From contig NZ_RKMF01000005.1 of the NCBI RefSeq assembly GCF_003797835.1, positions 1-64,000 of the forward strand: a DNA stretch of 64,000 nt, in the 5' to 3' direction. A program made the translations under genes and the position numbers. This document shows positions 34,651 to 41,849 of this stretch, piece by piece; position 1 is the first letter of the stretch, and every line of letters starts with the position of its first letter. Source of the DNA: Kocuria soli. GTDB taxonomy: Bacteria; Actinomycetota; Actinomycetes; Actinomycetales; Micrococcaceae. Below the pieces are notes generated by a model. It was not told the DNA's origin. It searched no databases and saw only the letters and a list, made by a program, of their open reading frames with translations.

Positions 34651-34686
34651 GCTGGCCCCCGGACGCTTTGGTGTCCGGGGGCCAGC
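34651..34686 (-). terminator. Terminator of the metalloprotease gene
   Basis: Perfect 14-bp arms 34651-34664 and 34673-34686 with an 8-nt loop, 22 nt after the metalloprotease stop. On the minus strand it is followed by GGCTTTTGCG. Confidence 0.8.
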
Positions 34687-34708
34687 GGGGCGAACGACGA
34701 CGCCTTCG

Positions 34709-35545
34709 TCAGGCGCCATAGGCCCTCTGCACGCCTTGACGGTCGAGGTCAGAGAAGCTCAGGCTCTGGGATCCACCGTTGCACTGGGGGTAGTGCATGA
34801 TCGACACCGAGTCGTACGGGGTCAACGGGCTCCAGTTGTTGTCCTCGAAGCAGGTTCCGGCCTCCGGACGGGTGTGCTCGTGGCGGAAGCCCAGCACGTG
34901 TCCGAGTTCGTGAGCCAGGATCGCGTCCTGCTGCCACCCGGAGGAGTAGAACTGGTCGGCGACGAGCACGTTGCGCTGGGACTTGGGGGAGTCCGGGAAG
35001 AAGGCACGGGCGATGTACCCGGTCTCGGAGGTGGGCTCGACCGAGAACACGACGTTGTTGTTGGACGTGTTGCAGTCGCCGTCCTCGGAGGACACGTACG
35101 TGAAGTCGATGCCCGACGAGGCGTCCTCCCACATGGCGGCGCCACCTTCCATGGCGTTGACGACGGTCGACTTCTGGCTTCCGAAGTCGTCCGAGACGCA
35201 ATAGGTCAGGTCCTGTGCCTCAGATGCCGACCACAGGGTCTGGTTGCCGTACACGTCCGTGTTGGCGATCAGATCACCTGTGCCTCCCGAGGATTCCTCA
35301 GCCACGGGCCCCGACGGGAGGGATTCGTAGAAGGAGAACAGAGAGGCGGTGTCGGACACCGGGATGTCACCGTCGACGATGTACTGACCGTCGGCGGAGC
35401 GGTAGGTGTCAGCCTGGAACTGTTCCCAGGTCGGCTTCTGTCCGGTGGATGCGGAGTCGTCTTCCTGTGCGACGGCCGCCGGTGCGATGCTGAACACCAT
35501 TGCTCCGGCTGCAACCGCGGCGCCAAATCGGTGGAGGGTTTTCAT
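34709..35545 (-). CDS. Secreted metzincin-type zinc metalloprotease
   Basis: A 278-residue protein with a Sec signal peptide (positive M-K-T-L-H-R, hydrophobic 8-24, cleavage near A-V-A at about 26). The zinc site is H-E-L-G-H-V-L-G-F-R-H-E-H (212-224): His212, His216 and His222 with catalytic Glu213. The Met-turn is S-I-M-H-Y (248-252). The H-E-x-x-H-x-x-G-x-x-H-E pattern with Met-turn places it among astacin/matrixin-like metzincins. Cys116 and Cys158, and Cys232 and Cys255, could form disulfides. Residues 30-110 may be a pro-region. The ATG at 35545 has AAAGGA upstream; the longer frame adds non-coding-like sequence. Target unknown. Confidence 0.85.
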   Translation of the reverse strand: MKTLHRFGAAVAAGAMVFSIAPAAVAQEDDSASTGQKPTWEQFQADTYRSADGQYIVDGDIPVSDTASLFSFYESLPSGPVAEESSGGTGDLIANTDVYGNQTLWSASEAQDLTYCVSDDFGSQKSTVVNAMEGGAAMWEDASSGIDFTYVSSEDGDCNTSNNNVVFSVEPTSETGYIARAFFPDSPKSQRNVLVADQFYSSGWQQDAILAHELGHVLGFRHEHTRPEAGTCFEDNNWSPLTPYDSVSIMHYPQCNGGSQSLSFSDLDRQGVQRAYGA

Positions 35546-35904
35546 GGGAGAGTCCTTTCGCCCGGATGAATGATTCATCCGAATATTCTTCGGCACGGCG
35601 GGCCCAATACTTCGGGAGATCCAGGGGTTCGGATTCGTCCCGGGGTGGTATCGCCATGTTGGGATAAAGGGCGTTCTGACTAGTCGAAACAGCTTCACCG
35701 TAACGGTTTGGCAACGATGAAATAAACCCGTCACAAGGGGTGACGGGTCAATGGATCCGAAATGGGGGCGGTGTTCGTGGGAAGTTTTCCGCTTAGTCCG
35801 CGGCAGGGCGCGGATCTCTCTGTTGAGTCATGAGTTGCGTAAAGATGCGAAGTAAAATGCACATGCAACAACAATGGATGCAGATGGGACAAAACGGTGG
35901 TTTT
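35546..35904. promoter_or_regulatory. Leader of the metalloprotease gene; no gene
   Basis: This 359-nt AT-richer stretch has no gene. Near the metalloprotease ATG it holds a palindrome with 7-bp arms (35564-35580, centre TGA) directly followed by the 8-bp palindrome GAATATTC (35581-35588). At 35726-35748 there is a 9-bp hairpin whose minus-strand 3' side continues into TTTATTTC, a likely terminator for the YjbR-like gene. A -35-like TTGCCA on the minus strand lies near 35710. Confidence 0.45.
35726..35748 (-). terminator. Probable terminator of the YjbR-like gene
   Basis: Arms 35726-35734 and 35740-35748, 9 bp, followed on the minus strand by a TTTATTTC tail. It is 157 nt beyond the YjbR stop. 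Confidence 0.55.
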
Positions 35905-36279
35905 TTATCGCAAGCGGTCGGTGATGAGGGGGCGCAGCGCCTTCGGGAGCTTCTCCACCACCAACCGGTAGGCGTCCTCGACCATCTCTTCCACCAGTCG
36001 GGCGGTCACGGATTCGTGGCCGGCCGCGGAGACCCAATGCTTCTTGTTCATGTGGTAGCCGGGGCTGATCGACGGGTACTGCTGGCGCAGTGCGAAGGAA
36101 TCCTCCGGTTCGCACTTAAAGGTGATGATGGGCTCGCCCGTGACATCCGTACACATCAGGAAGACCTTCCCCCGGACCTTGAAGACCTCGTGCTCCGGGC
36201 CAAAAGGGTACGACTTGTCCGCGCCCGGTAGTTCGAGCGCAGTGCGTCGAGCGCGATCTTGAATGGCGTGACCGTCCAT
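35905..36279 (-). CDS. MmcQ/YjbR family protein
   Basis: A 124-residue protein with the MmcQ/YjbR double-wing fold, seen from E-V-F-K-V-R-G-K-V-F, the central I-T-F-K-C and the signature G-Y-H-M-N-K-K-H-W-V-S. The family is thought to bind nucleic acid or a ligand; no reaction is known. The ATG at 36279 is 6 nt after TACCCT (36286-36291, minus), a leaderless-type start. Stands alone, divergent from the DUF3500 lipoprotein. Confidence 0.85.
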   Translation of the reverse strand: MDGHAIQDRARRTALELPGADKSYPFGPEHEVFKVRGKVFLMCTDVTGEPIITFKCEPEDSFALRQQYPSISPGYHMNKKHWVSAAGHESVTARLVEEMVEDAYRLVVEKLPKALRPLITDRLR

Positions 36280-36370
36280 GCCGCCAGGGTAGTGACTCGA
36301 TTCTGTGGTTCACATCCAGGACACAGCTTCCGCATGTCGTCGACATGGAAAAGCCCGCGAATCTCGAACC

Positions 36371-37720
36371 ATGACGAATCACGAGCAGAACACCAGCCCG
36401 ATCACCTTCTCCGCCACGGACCAGAACACAGGTTCCACACTCTCGAATCGTACGGGCGGGACCGCGAAGCCCACGCTTCGGAACCGGCTACGGACCGGGG
36501 CAGCCGGTTTGGTGCTTGCCGCCATGCTGGCCACCACCGCGTGCAGCACCGCGAATTCCGTGGAGGCCACTTCTGAGACCTCCTCCACCGGCTCAAGTGC
36601 CTCTTCGAGCACAGCAACCGAGACGACCACAAGCAGTGACCAGAGTGGCACCGGGAGCGCCGCCGAGGTCCAGGCCCTGGCCGAAGCGTTCGCGGACACG
36701 CTGGATGACGAGCAGCGAGCACAGCTCTACCAGGACTACAGCTTCGACAATGCGTCCAACTGGTCGAACTTCCCCCAGCAACTCCTGCAGAACGGGATGG
36801 GCGGCATGGGCGCGCCGGGGGAACAGGACGCGAGCGCCGGGTCGTCGTCGGAGTCCTCCTCCACCTCCTCGTCCAGTTCCTCAAGTGGTCGTGTGGGACT
36901 GGACCTCGGTTCGCTGAACGAGGAGCAACGCTCTGCCCTCGAGGAGCTGATGAAGGCCGCGATGGGCTCGGAGGACAACGAGGGCTATGACGAGGTCATG
37001 TCGATCCTTGCTGCCGACGACTACCTGGCCGAGCAGAACGCGTCCAGCACGGAGTACGGATCGGACAACTACTACATCGCCTTCCTGGGCGAGCCCACGG
37101 ACTCCGGCACCTGGGAGTTGCAGTTCGGTGGACACCACCTCGCGGTCTCCAACACCTACACCGACGGGGAACTGGTCAGTGCGACGCCGTCGTTCCGCGG
37201 TACCGAACCCACCGGCGAGTTCACCTACGACGGCGAAACCTACGATCCGCTGACCCAGGAGACGCACGCGTTCACGGCGTTGCTGGACTCCCTGACCGAC
37301 GAACAACGGGCGGAGGCGGAGATCGACCAGTCGAACCTCCTGCTGGGCCCGGGGTCGGACTGGCAGTTCCCGGAGGAGGCCGAGGGCATCAAGGTCTCGG
37401 AGCTCACGGATGAGCAGAAGCAGCTGGTCCTGGACGCCATTGCCACCTACGTGGACGATCTGCCGGAGGAGCAGGCGGCCGAGTACATGCAGCGGTACGA
37501 GGCGGAGTTGGACGACACCTACATCTCCTTCTCGGGCAACAGCGACTTCGCCAGCGTGGGGGACTACGTGCGGATCGACGGGCCCAGCGTGTGGATCGAG
37601 CTGGCGATGCAGAACGGGGTGGCCACCTCGACCCCGCACATCCACTCGGTGTGGCGCGATTCCGAGACCGACTACGCGGGGCTCACTGCCGAGGAGGAGA
37701 CGGACACTTCCCAGTCCTGA
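36371..37720 (+). CDS. DUF3500-domain lipoprotein
   Basis: A 449-residue secreted protein. A basic N-region (R-N-R-L-R-T) and hydrophobic core at about 43-56 end at T-T-A-C-S, a lipobox-like site with an unusual Thr at -3. The linker is Ser/Thr-rich (about 60-98). The remainder resembles DUF3500: repeated L-x-D-E-Q-x-x-A segments at about 112, 178, 312 and 345, F-L-G-E-P and W-E-L-Q-F-G-G-H-H-L. A second Ser-rich run (about 155-178) interrupts the domain. The family is found in actinobacterial envelopes and has no known activity. The 3' end lies 16 nt before the next gene. Confidence 0.78.
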   Translation: MTNHEQNTSPITFSATDQNTGSTLSNRTGGTAKPTLRNRLRTGAAGLVLAAMLATTACSTANSVEATSETSSTGSSASSSTATETTTSSDQSGTGSAAEVQALAEAFADTLDDEQRAQLYQDYSFDNASNWSNFPQQLLQNGMGGMGAPGEQDASAGSSSESSSTSSSSSSSGRVGLDLGSLNEEQRSALEELMKAAMGSEDNEGYDEVMSILAADDYLAEQNASSTEYGSDNYYIAFLGEPTDSGTWELQFGGHHLAVSNTYTDGELVSATPSFRGTEPTGEFTYDGETYDPLTQETHAFTALLDSLTDEQRAEAEIDQSNLLLGPGSDWQFPEEAEGIKVSELTDEQKQLVLDAIATYVDDLPEEQAAEYMQRYEAELDDTYISFSGNSDFASVGDYVRIDGPSVWIELAMQNGVATSTPHIHSVWRDSETDYAGLTAEEETDTSQS

Positions 37721-37723
37721 CGC

Positions 37724-37729
37724 TAGCCT
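37724..37729 (+). promoter_or_regulatory. -10 box of the leaderless hydrolase transcript
   Basis: TAGCCT is separated from the ATG at 37737 by exactly 7 nt; no ribosome site. Confidence 0.55.
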
Positions 37730-37736
37730 GGGGGTC

Positions 37737-38543
37737 ATGGCATCGACCACCGGTTCTACACCCCCCGACAGCGGCATCCACATCCAGCGCGTGGGGGAGG
37801 GCGAGAAGAACCTCGTCTTCCTCCACGGCTTGATGGGGCGGGGGAAGAACTTCGCGCGCTTCGCCAAGGAACTCTCCGAGGAATGCACCGTCCTGCTGGT
37901 CGACCTTCCCAACCACGGTGCCTCGGCCTGGACGGAATCGGTCGATTATCCGAACCTGGCCGCGGCCGTTTCCAAGGCGATCAACGAAGAACTGGGCAAC
38001 CAGCCCTACTACCTCGTGGGTCACTCCATGGGGGGCAAGGTGGCCATGACCATGGCCCTCACGCAGCCCGAGCTGATCCTCAAGCTCATGGTCGTGGACA
38101 TCTCACCGGTCAAGAGCTGGAACAGCGGGGGAGAGTTCCCGCACCTGCTGGGCAGTCTCCTGTCCGTGGACCTCAACCAGGTGGCGAACCGGGCGGAGGT
38201 CGAGCAGAAACTCAAGGACCCGATCCCTCACCCCACCGTCAGGGGATTCCTGATGCAGAACCTCCGGTACTCGGGCGGTGGCTTCGGGTGGCAACCGAAC
38301 CTGGAACTGCTCTACGACAGCCTGGACACCATCGGGGGTTTTCCCGAATTCACGACGACGTACGACCGCCCGGTCATGTGGGTGGCCGGTGGTGAATCGC
38401 AGTACGTCAAGGACGAGTACCGGCCGGTCATGCAGAAGCTGTTTCCGCAGGTCCGCAAGATCACAGTCAAGGGCGCCGGGCACTGGGTGCACTCCCAGAA
38501 GCCGGAGGAGTTCACGGAGCTGTTGCGGCACTTCCTCAGCTGA
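37737..38543 (+). CDS. Alpha/beta-fold hydrolase
   Basis: A 268-residue serine hydrolase. It has the oxyanion motif V-F-L-H-G-L-M-G (27-34), nucleophile Ser97 in V-G-H-S-M-G-G, and a catalytic His in G-A-G-H-W-V-H near residue 250. It resembles YbfF-like esterases (L-H-G-L-x-G, L-x-D-x-x-N-H-G). Substrate unknown. The start fits a leaderless mRNA. Confidence 0.88.
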   Translation: MASTTGSTPPDSGIHIQRVGEGEKNLVFLHGLMGRGKNFARFAKELSEECTVLLVDLPNHGASAWTESVDYPNLAAAVSKAINEELGNQPYYLVGHSMGGKVAMTMALTQPELILKLMVVDISPVKSWNSGGEFPHLLGSLLSVDLNQVANRAEVEQKLKDPIPHPTVRGFLMQNLRYSGGGFGWQPNLELLYDSLDTIGGFPEFTTTYDRPVMWVAGGESQYVKDEYRPVMQKLFPQVRKITVKGAGHWVHSQKPEEFTELLRHFLS

Positions 38544-38574
38544 GAGCGTGTTCCGTCACCTCCGGCGCGCGGCC

Positions 38575-38580
38575 TAGGGT
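38575..38580 (+). promoter_or_regulatory. -10 box of the leaderless macrodomain transcript
   Basis: TAGGGT lies 6 nt before the ATG at 38587; no ribosome site. Confidence 0.55.
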
Positions 38581-38586
38581 GACGTC

Positions 38587-39111
38587 ATGGACATGCGGAT
38601 ACAGCTCGGTGACATCACGACCGTGGCCGTCGACGCCGTCGTCAACGCTGCCAACTCCACCCTCATGGGTGGAGGAGGAGTGGACGGAGCCATCCATCGG
38701 GCTGGTGGTGACACGATCCTGGCCGAGTGCAAGCAGTTGAGGGCGGAGGCCTGGCCCCATGGACTGCCGACCGGCCGTGCGGTGGCCACCACGGCGGGGG
38801 ATCTGTCTGCGCGCTGGGTCATTCACACCGTGGGGCCTGTGTACTCAACCACGGATGACCGTTCCGAACTCTTGGCGTCCTGCTATCGGGAATCGTTGCG
38901 TGTGGCCGCCGAGCTCGGCGCGCAAACCGTTGCTTTCCCGACCATCTCGGCCGGAATCTACGGGTGGCCCCTGGAAGACGCCACGCGGATCGCCGTCGAC
39001 ACCGTGCAGGACATGACCGACGAGGTGGGGGAGCAGGTCCGTGAAGTCCTGTTCGTGGCGTTCAGCGAAGCGGCAGAGGATGCGTATCGGCGACATCTGG
39101 CGGGGTGCTGA
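38587..39111 (+). CDS. Macrodomain protein (O-acetyl-ADP-ribose deacetylase-like)
   Basis: A 174-residue single macrodomain. The ADP-ribose loop N-A-A-N-S-T-L-M-G-G-G-G-V-D-G-A-I-H (21-38) with Asn and Asp is that of MacroD/YmdB-type hydrolases. The second loop F-P-T-I-S-A-G-I-Y-G-W-P (about 119-130) is also present. Such enzymes remove ADP-ribose from proteins or deacetylate O-acetyl-ADP-ribose. No sirtuin or ADP-ribosyltransferase is nearby. Leaderless-type start. Confidence 0.93.
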   Translation: MDMRIQLGDITTVAVDAVVNAANSTLMGGGGVDGAIHRAGGDTILAECKQLRAEAWPHGLPTGRAVATTAGDLSARWVIHTVGPVYSTTDDRSELLASCYRESLRVAAELGAQTVAFPTISAGIYGWPLEDATRIAVDTVQDMTDEVGEQVREVLFVAFSEAAEDAYRRHLAGC

Positions 39112-39142
39112 CGGCACCATCCCGCAACGGTGTCCTCTTGCC

Positions 39143-39169
39143 TGTCACATCTGGGCTTTGGCCTGCGTC
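39143..39169 (+). promoter_or_regulatory. ECF41-type promoter
   Basis: TGTCACA (39143-39149), a 16-nt spacer, then CGTC (39166-39169). This agrees with the published target promoter of ECF41 sigma factors (-35 TGTCACA, -10 CGTC). It lies 46 nt before the first gene of the CMD-ECF41 pair, so the sigma factor probably drives its own operon. Confidence 0.8.
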
Positions 39170-39214
39170 AAGTGGATGACGGTGCACGGAGCGCCGCTGG
39201 AAGGAGCTCGGAAG

Positions 39215-39643
39215 ATGCCTCGACTGAACATGCGGAAGACCCACAAACTCGGTATGGCTGCAGTGCTTGGGCTGGAGGGATACACCCGAACACGCCTGCC
39301 GAGTGAACTCAATGAACTGATCAAGTTGCGGACGTCATTGCTTAACGGTTGTCAGTTCTGTATCGCCATGCACTCCGAGGATCTGAGGCGGGCAGGGGAG
39401 ACGCAGGAGCGCCTGGCGGCATTGGAGCAGGATGATCCCGGGGAGCTGTTCGACCCCCGTGAGCGCGCTGCACTGGCACTGACCGATGCGGTGACTCGCC
39501 TGGGTGAAGGCGGCGTGTCAGATGACGTCTGGGATAGAGCGGGGGAGTTCTTCTCCTCGACGCAGCTTGGGGACCTGGTGCTGGCGATTGCGACGATCAA
39601 CGTGTGGAACCGGATCGGGATTGCAACCAGGCTTGAAGCATGA
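39215..39643 (+). CDS. Carboxymuconolactone decarboxylase-family protein (AhpD-like), ECF41 partner
   Basis: A 142-residue alpha-helical CMD/AhpD-like protein. The active-site pattern N-G-C-Q-F-C-I-A-M-H has Cys46, Cys49 and His53, the redox CxxC of peroxidase-type members, and L-P-S-E-L-N-E-L-I-K-L-R-T-S precedes it. ECF41 sigma factors are commonly next to such CMD (or oxidoreductase or epimerase) genes. The ATG at 39215 has AAGGAG 8 nt upstream; its stop overlaps the sigma gene by ATGA. Confidence 0.9.
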   Translation: MPRLNMRKTHKLGMAAVLGLEGYTRTRLPSELNELIKLRTSLLNGCQFCIAMHSEDLRRAGETQERLAALEQDDPGELFDPRERAALALTDAVTRLGEGGVSDDVWDRAGEFFSSTQLGDLVLAIATINVWNRIGIATRLEA

Positions 39644-40485
39644 GCTCCCGTTCGAGGATGTCAGAGGACGTGTGGTTGGCAGAGCGCCCGCGCCTGCTGT
39701 CCCTGGCGTACCGAATCCTGGGGAGCTGGCACGACGCCGAGGATGTCGTCTCACAGGTGTGGTTGCGAAGTGCTGACCGCACAGACGTGGCCAATGCGCC
39801 AGCTTGGCTGACCACGGTCACCACCCGTCTTGCCATCGACCAGGGGCGTCGGCTCAAAGCACTCCGGGAGGAGTACATCGGGCCGTGGCTTCCTGAGCCC
39901 GTCGCTACCGAACTCCTGCCGGAGGAGTCGGCCGTTCAGCGCGAGAGCCTTCACCTTGGTTTGTTGCGCCTGATGGAGGAGCTTTCGCCCGAGGACCGTG
40001 CCGTCGTTGTACTGAGGGAGGCTTTCGATGTGCCTTACGCAGAAATTGCCGACTGTGTGGGGAAGTCGCTTCAGGCCTGCCGACAGGTTGTCTCTCGAGC
40101 AAAACAGCGGCTCCCGCGTGTGACTCATGCTCCTGAACGCGATGAACGACTCATGGCCGCACTCGTCACTGCACTCGCGGCGGGAGACATGGCGGCAGCG
40201 GTGGAGCTTCTGAGTGAAGGGTGCGTGCTGTGGACCGATTCCGGCGGAGCCACCAAGGCTGCGCGTCGCCCGGTGATCGGCGCGGACAAAGTGGCGCGCT
40301 TCCTGATCGGCGTCTCCGCCGCAGTACCAGGGAGCTCGGCCGATCCCGTAAATGTCAACGGAGCTCCGGCCTTCCGCCTGAAGTGGCCGGGTGGTACGCG
40401 CATCGTGGTGCTCGAACATGACGGGGAGAATATTTCGGGCATGCAGATCCATTCGAACCCGCACAAACTGGAATTCGCCCTGTAG
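39640..40485 (+). CDS. ECF41-family RNA polymerase sigma factor
   Basis: A 281-residue ECF sigma factor. Region 2 is at about 12-75 (L-L-S-L-A-Y-R-I-L-G-S-x-x-D-A-E-D). The linker has the ECF41 hallmark W-L-P-E-P (83-87). Region 4 is at about 105-160 (L-S-P-E-D-R-A-V-V-V-L-R-E-A-F). A SnoaL-like C-terminal domain of about 115 residues ends in N-P-H-K-L, close to the N-P-D-K-L motif of the family. In ECF41 proteins this domain acts in place of an anti-sigma factor, moderating activity in cis. No separate anti-sigma gene is present, as expected. Coupled to the CMD gene by ATGA. Confidence 0.93.
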   Translation: MSSRSRMSEDVWLAERPRLLSLAYRILGSWHDAEDVVSQVWLRSADRTDVANAPAWLTTVTTRLAIDQGRRLKALREEYIGPWLPEPVATELLPEESAVQRESLHLGLLRLMEELSPEDRAVVVLREAFDVPYAEIADCVGKSLQACRQVVSRAKQRLPRVTHAPERDERLMAALVTALAAGDMAAAVELLSEGCVLWTDSGGATKAARRPVIGADKVARFLIGVSAAVPGSSADPVNVNGAPAFRLKWPGGTRIVVLEHDGENISGMQIHSNPHKLEFAL

Positions 40486-40534
40486 CCGACGGGGACGAGT
40501 CGGGGGCGACGATCAACCCTGATGCGCAGCCACC

Positions 40535-41029
40535 TCAAGGCCGAAGCTGACGTCGCACCGCGTCGGTGGTCCACATCCAGAAGGCGTGGCCGAAGAACTC
40601 CGAGAGGTGTTCGCTCATCGGACGCTTCCACGGGGCGGGGACGGTATGCGTCAATGACATCAAGACGACGTGGGTCGCACCCCACACAAAGATCCCGTAG
40701 CCCGTTCCGCGGCCGAAGGTGATCTTGGGCCAGCGTTGGGCCACCAGGTCGTACGTGACGGCAGTGCCCACGGAGAACGCAAAATGAGCGCCCAGACTAA
40801 CCACCGGAACGTCGTGACCGGCCACCGTGACAGCGTGGTGAGTGAACTCGGGGGAGAAGCCGACCTGTTCCAACAAGGTCTGCGGCGGATCGGTGGCTTC
40901 CCGCTCCGGCGTGCGCGGCGGGAAGGGGACCTCCCAGCCCAACCTCGCGAAGCCACCGGCCACCCCGGATGCAGCCCCGACGAATACGGTTGTGGCCCAG
41001 GAACGAGAGCGACGGGGACTTCGATGCAT
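40535..41029 (-). CDS. YagU-like (DUF1440) inner-membrane protein
   Basis: A 164-residue protein with about three hydrophobic segments (about 10-28, 85-105, 112-132). It has the YagU signature W-E-V-P-F-P-P-R after the first segment. E. coli YagU is linked to acid resistance; no mechanism is known. The ATG at 41029 has AGGAGAAG directly upstream; the longer upstream frame is rejected. Convergent with the ECF41 gene (49 nt). Confidence 0.85.
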   Translation of the reverse strand: MHRSPRRSRSWATTVFVGAASGVAGGFARLGWEVPFPPRTPEREATDPPQTLLEQVGFSPEFTHHAVTVAGHDVPVVSLGAHFAFSVGTAVTYDLVAQRWPKITFGRGTGYGIFVWGATHVVLMSLTHTVPAPWKRPMSEHLSEFFGHAFWMWTTDAVRRQLRP

Positions 41030-41109
41030 GGGCTTCTCCTGGTCCGTTGCGTTGTCGACACGGGTATTCGTCGTCGTTGGCTGCTTGGAACCTTCGGCAG
41101 ATGGGGTTG

Positions 41110-41220
41110 TCCCGCGCCACTGATGTGATCGGTGGCGTCGACGCGTGGCTCGCGGCCGGTTTGCCCACGACGACTGTGGCACCGGGGACTGGGTCGGAGA
41201 GCGGCGAACGGATTGCGTGA
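41110..41220 (+). pseudogene. C-terminal rhodanese-like remnant
   Basis: A 36-codon stretch ending at TGA 41218-41220 encodes A-T-D-V-I-G-G-V-D-A-W-L-A-A-G-L-P-T, the closing motif of single-domain rhodaneses. The catalytic cysteine half is absent, and upstream sequence in this frame is the reverse of the YagU 5' region. It looks like a broken gene left beside YagU. Confidence 0.45.
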
Positions 41221-41269
41221 TTCCCGGCCACCGGGCACCAGAAGGGGCGCACTCTCTGCGCCACTTTAC

Positions 41270-41283
41270 ATAATGTACATTAT
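41270..41283. promoter_or_regulatory. Perfect 14-bp palindrome, candidate operator
   Basis: ATAATGTACATTAT is a perfect palindrome in an AT-rich island of an otherwise GC-rich divergent gap between YagU (minus) and the GNAT gene (plus). It resembles TetR- or MarR-type operators. No regulator gene of those types is next to it. Confidence 0.65.
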
Positions 41284-41326
41284 CGGCGAAGTGTTCACTG
41301 ACCTTCTGAGTGAGGCGTTCAGGCCC

Positions 41327-41332
41327 TAGTCT
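41327..41332 (+). promoter_or_regulatory. -10 box of the leaderless GNAT transcript
   Basis: TAGTCT sits 7 nt before the ATG at 41340 without a ribosome site. Confidence 0.55.
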
Positions 41333-41339
41333 GGTCCGC

Positions 41340-41849
41340 ATGGCCGCTTCCAGTGTTGATCTACCCGCGCCGACCGCGGCGTCGGCTCGGGACGTACGCG
41401 GCATCCATCAACTACGCCGCCAGCTCGAAGATTGGCTCTCGAGCCGCGGCGTCAACCAATGGTCCGCCGGCCAGCTGTCCGAGAACTCCATACGGAATCA
41501 GGTCGCCAGCGACCTGTGGCGCGTCGCGAAAACCGACGACGGCGAGATCATCGGTGCCTTCCGGATTCAGGACCAAGACCCTTCGTTCTGGCCCGAGAAT
41601 CCCGCGGATTCCGTATTCCTGCATGCCCTGATGGTGGATCGATCATGGGCAGGCTGCGGACTCGGCACGCACCTCGTGGAGTTCGCGTCTCATGAAGCTC
41701 GGGAAGCCGGCGCCCAGTGGTTACGACTGGACTGCGCGGCCGAGAACAAGCGCCTGCGATCGTACTACCGGCACCTCGGGTTCCAGGAAGTTCGAGACCA
41801 GGACGTGGACGGGCTGTTCATCGTCACACTCATGCAGAAAGCGCTCTGA
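41340..41849 (+). CDS. GNAT-family N-acetyltransferase
   Basis: A 169-residue GNAT enzyme. The N-terminal helix (R-Q-L-E-D-W-L-S-S-R-G-V-N-Q-W) and I-G-A-F-R-I strand are followed by L-M-V-D-R-S-W-A-G-C-G-L-G-T-H-L (acetyl-CoA motif A, about 100-115), W-L-R-L-D-C and Y-Y-R-H-L-G-F motif B. Substrate unknown. The start matches the leaderless pattern. Its last 20 bp overlap the convergent dehydrogenase gene. Confidence 0.85.
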   Translation: MAASSVDLPAPTAASARDVRGIHQLRRQLEDWLSSRGVNQWSAGQLSENSIRNQVASDLWRVAKTDDGEIIGAFRIQDQDPSFWPENPADSVFLHALMVDRSWAGCGLGTHLVEFASHEAREAGAQWLRLDCAAENKRLRSYYRHLGFQEVRDQDVDGLFIVTLMQKAL

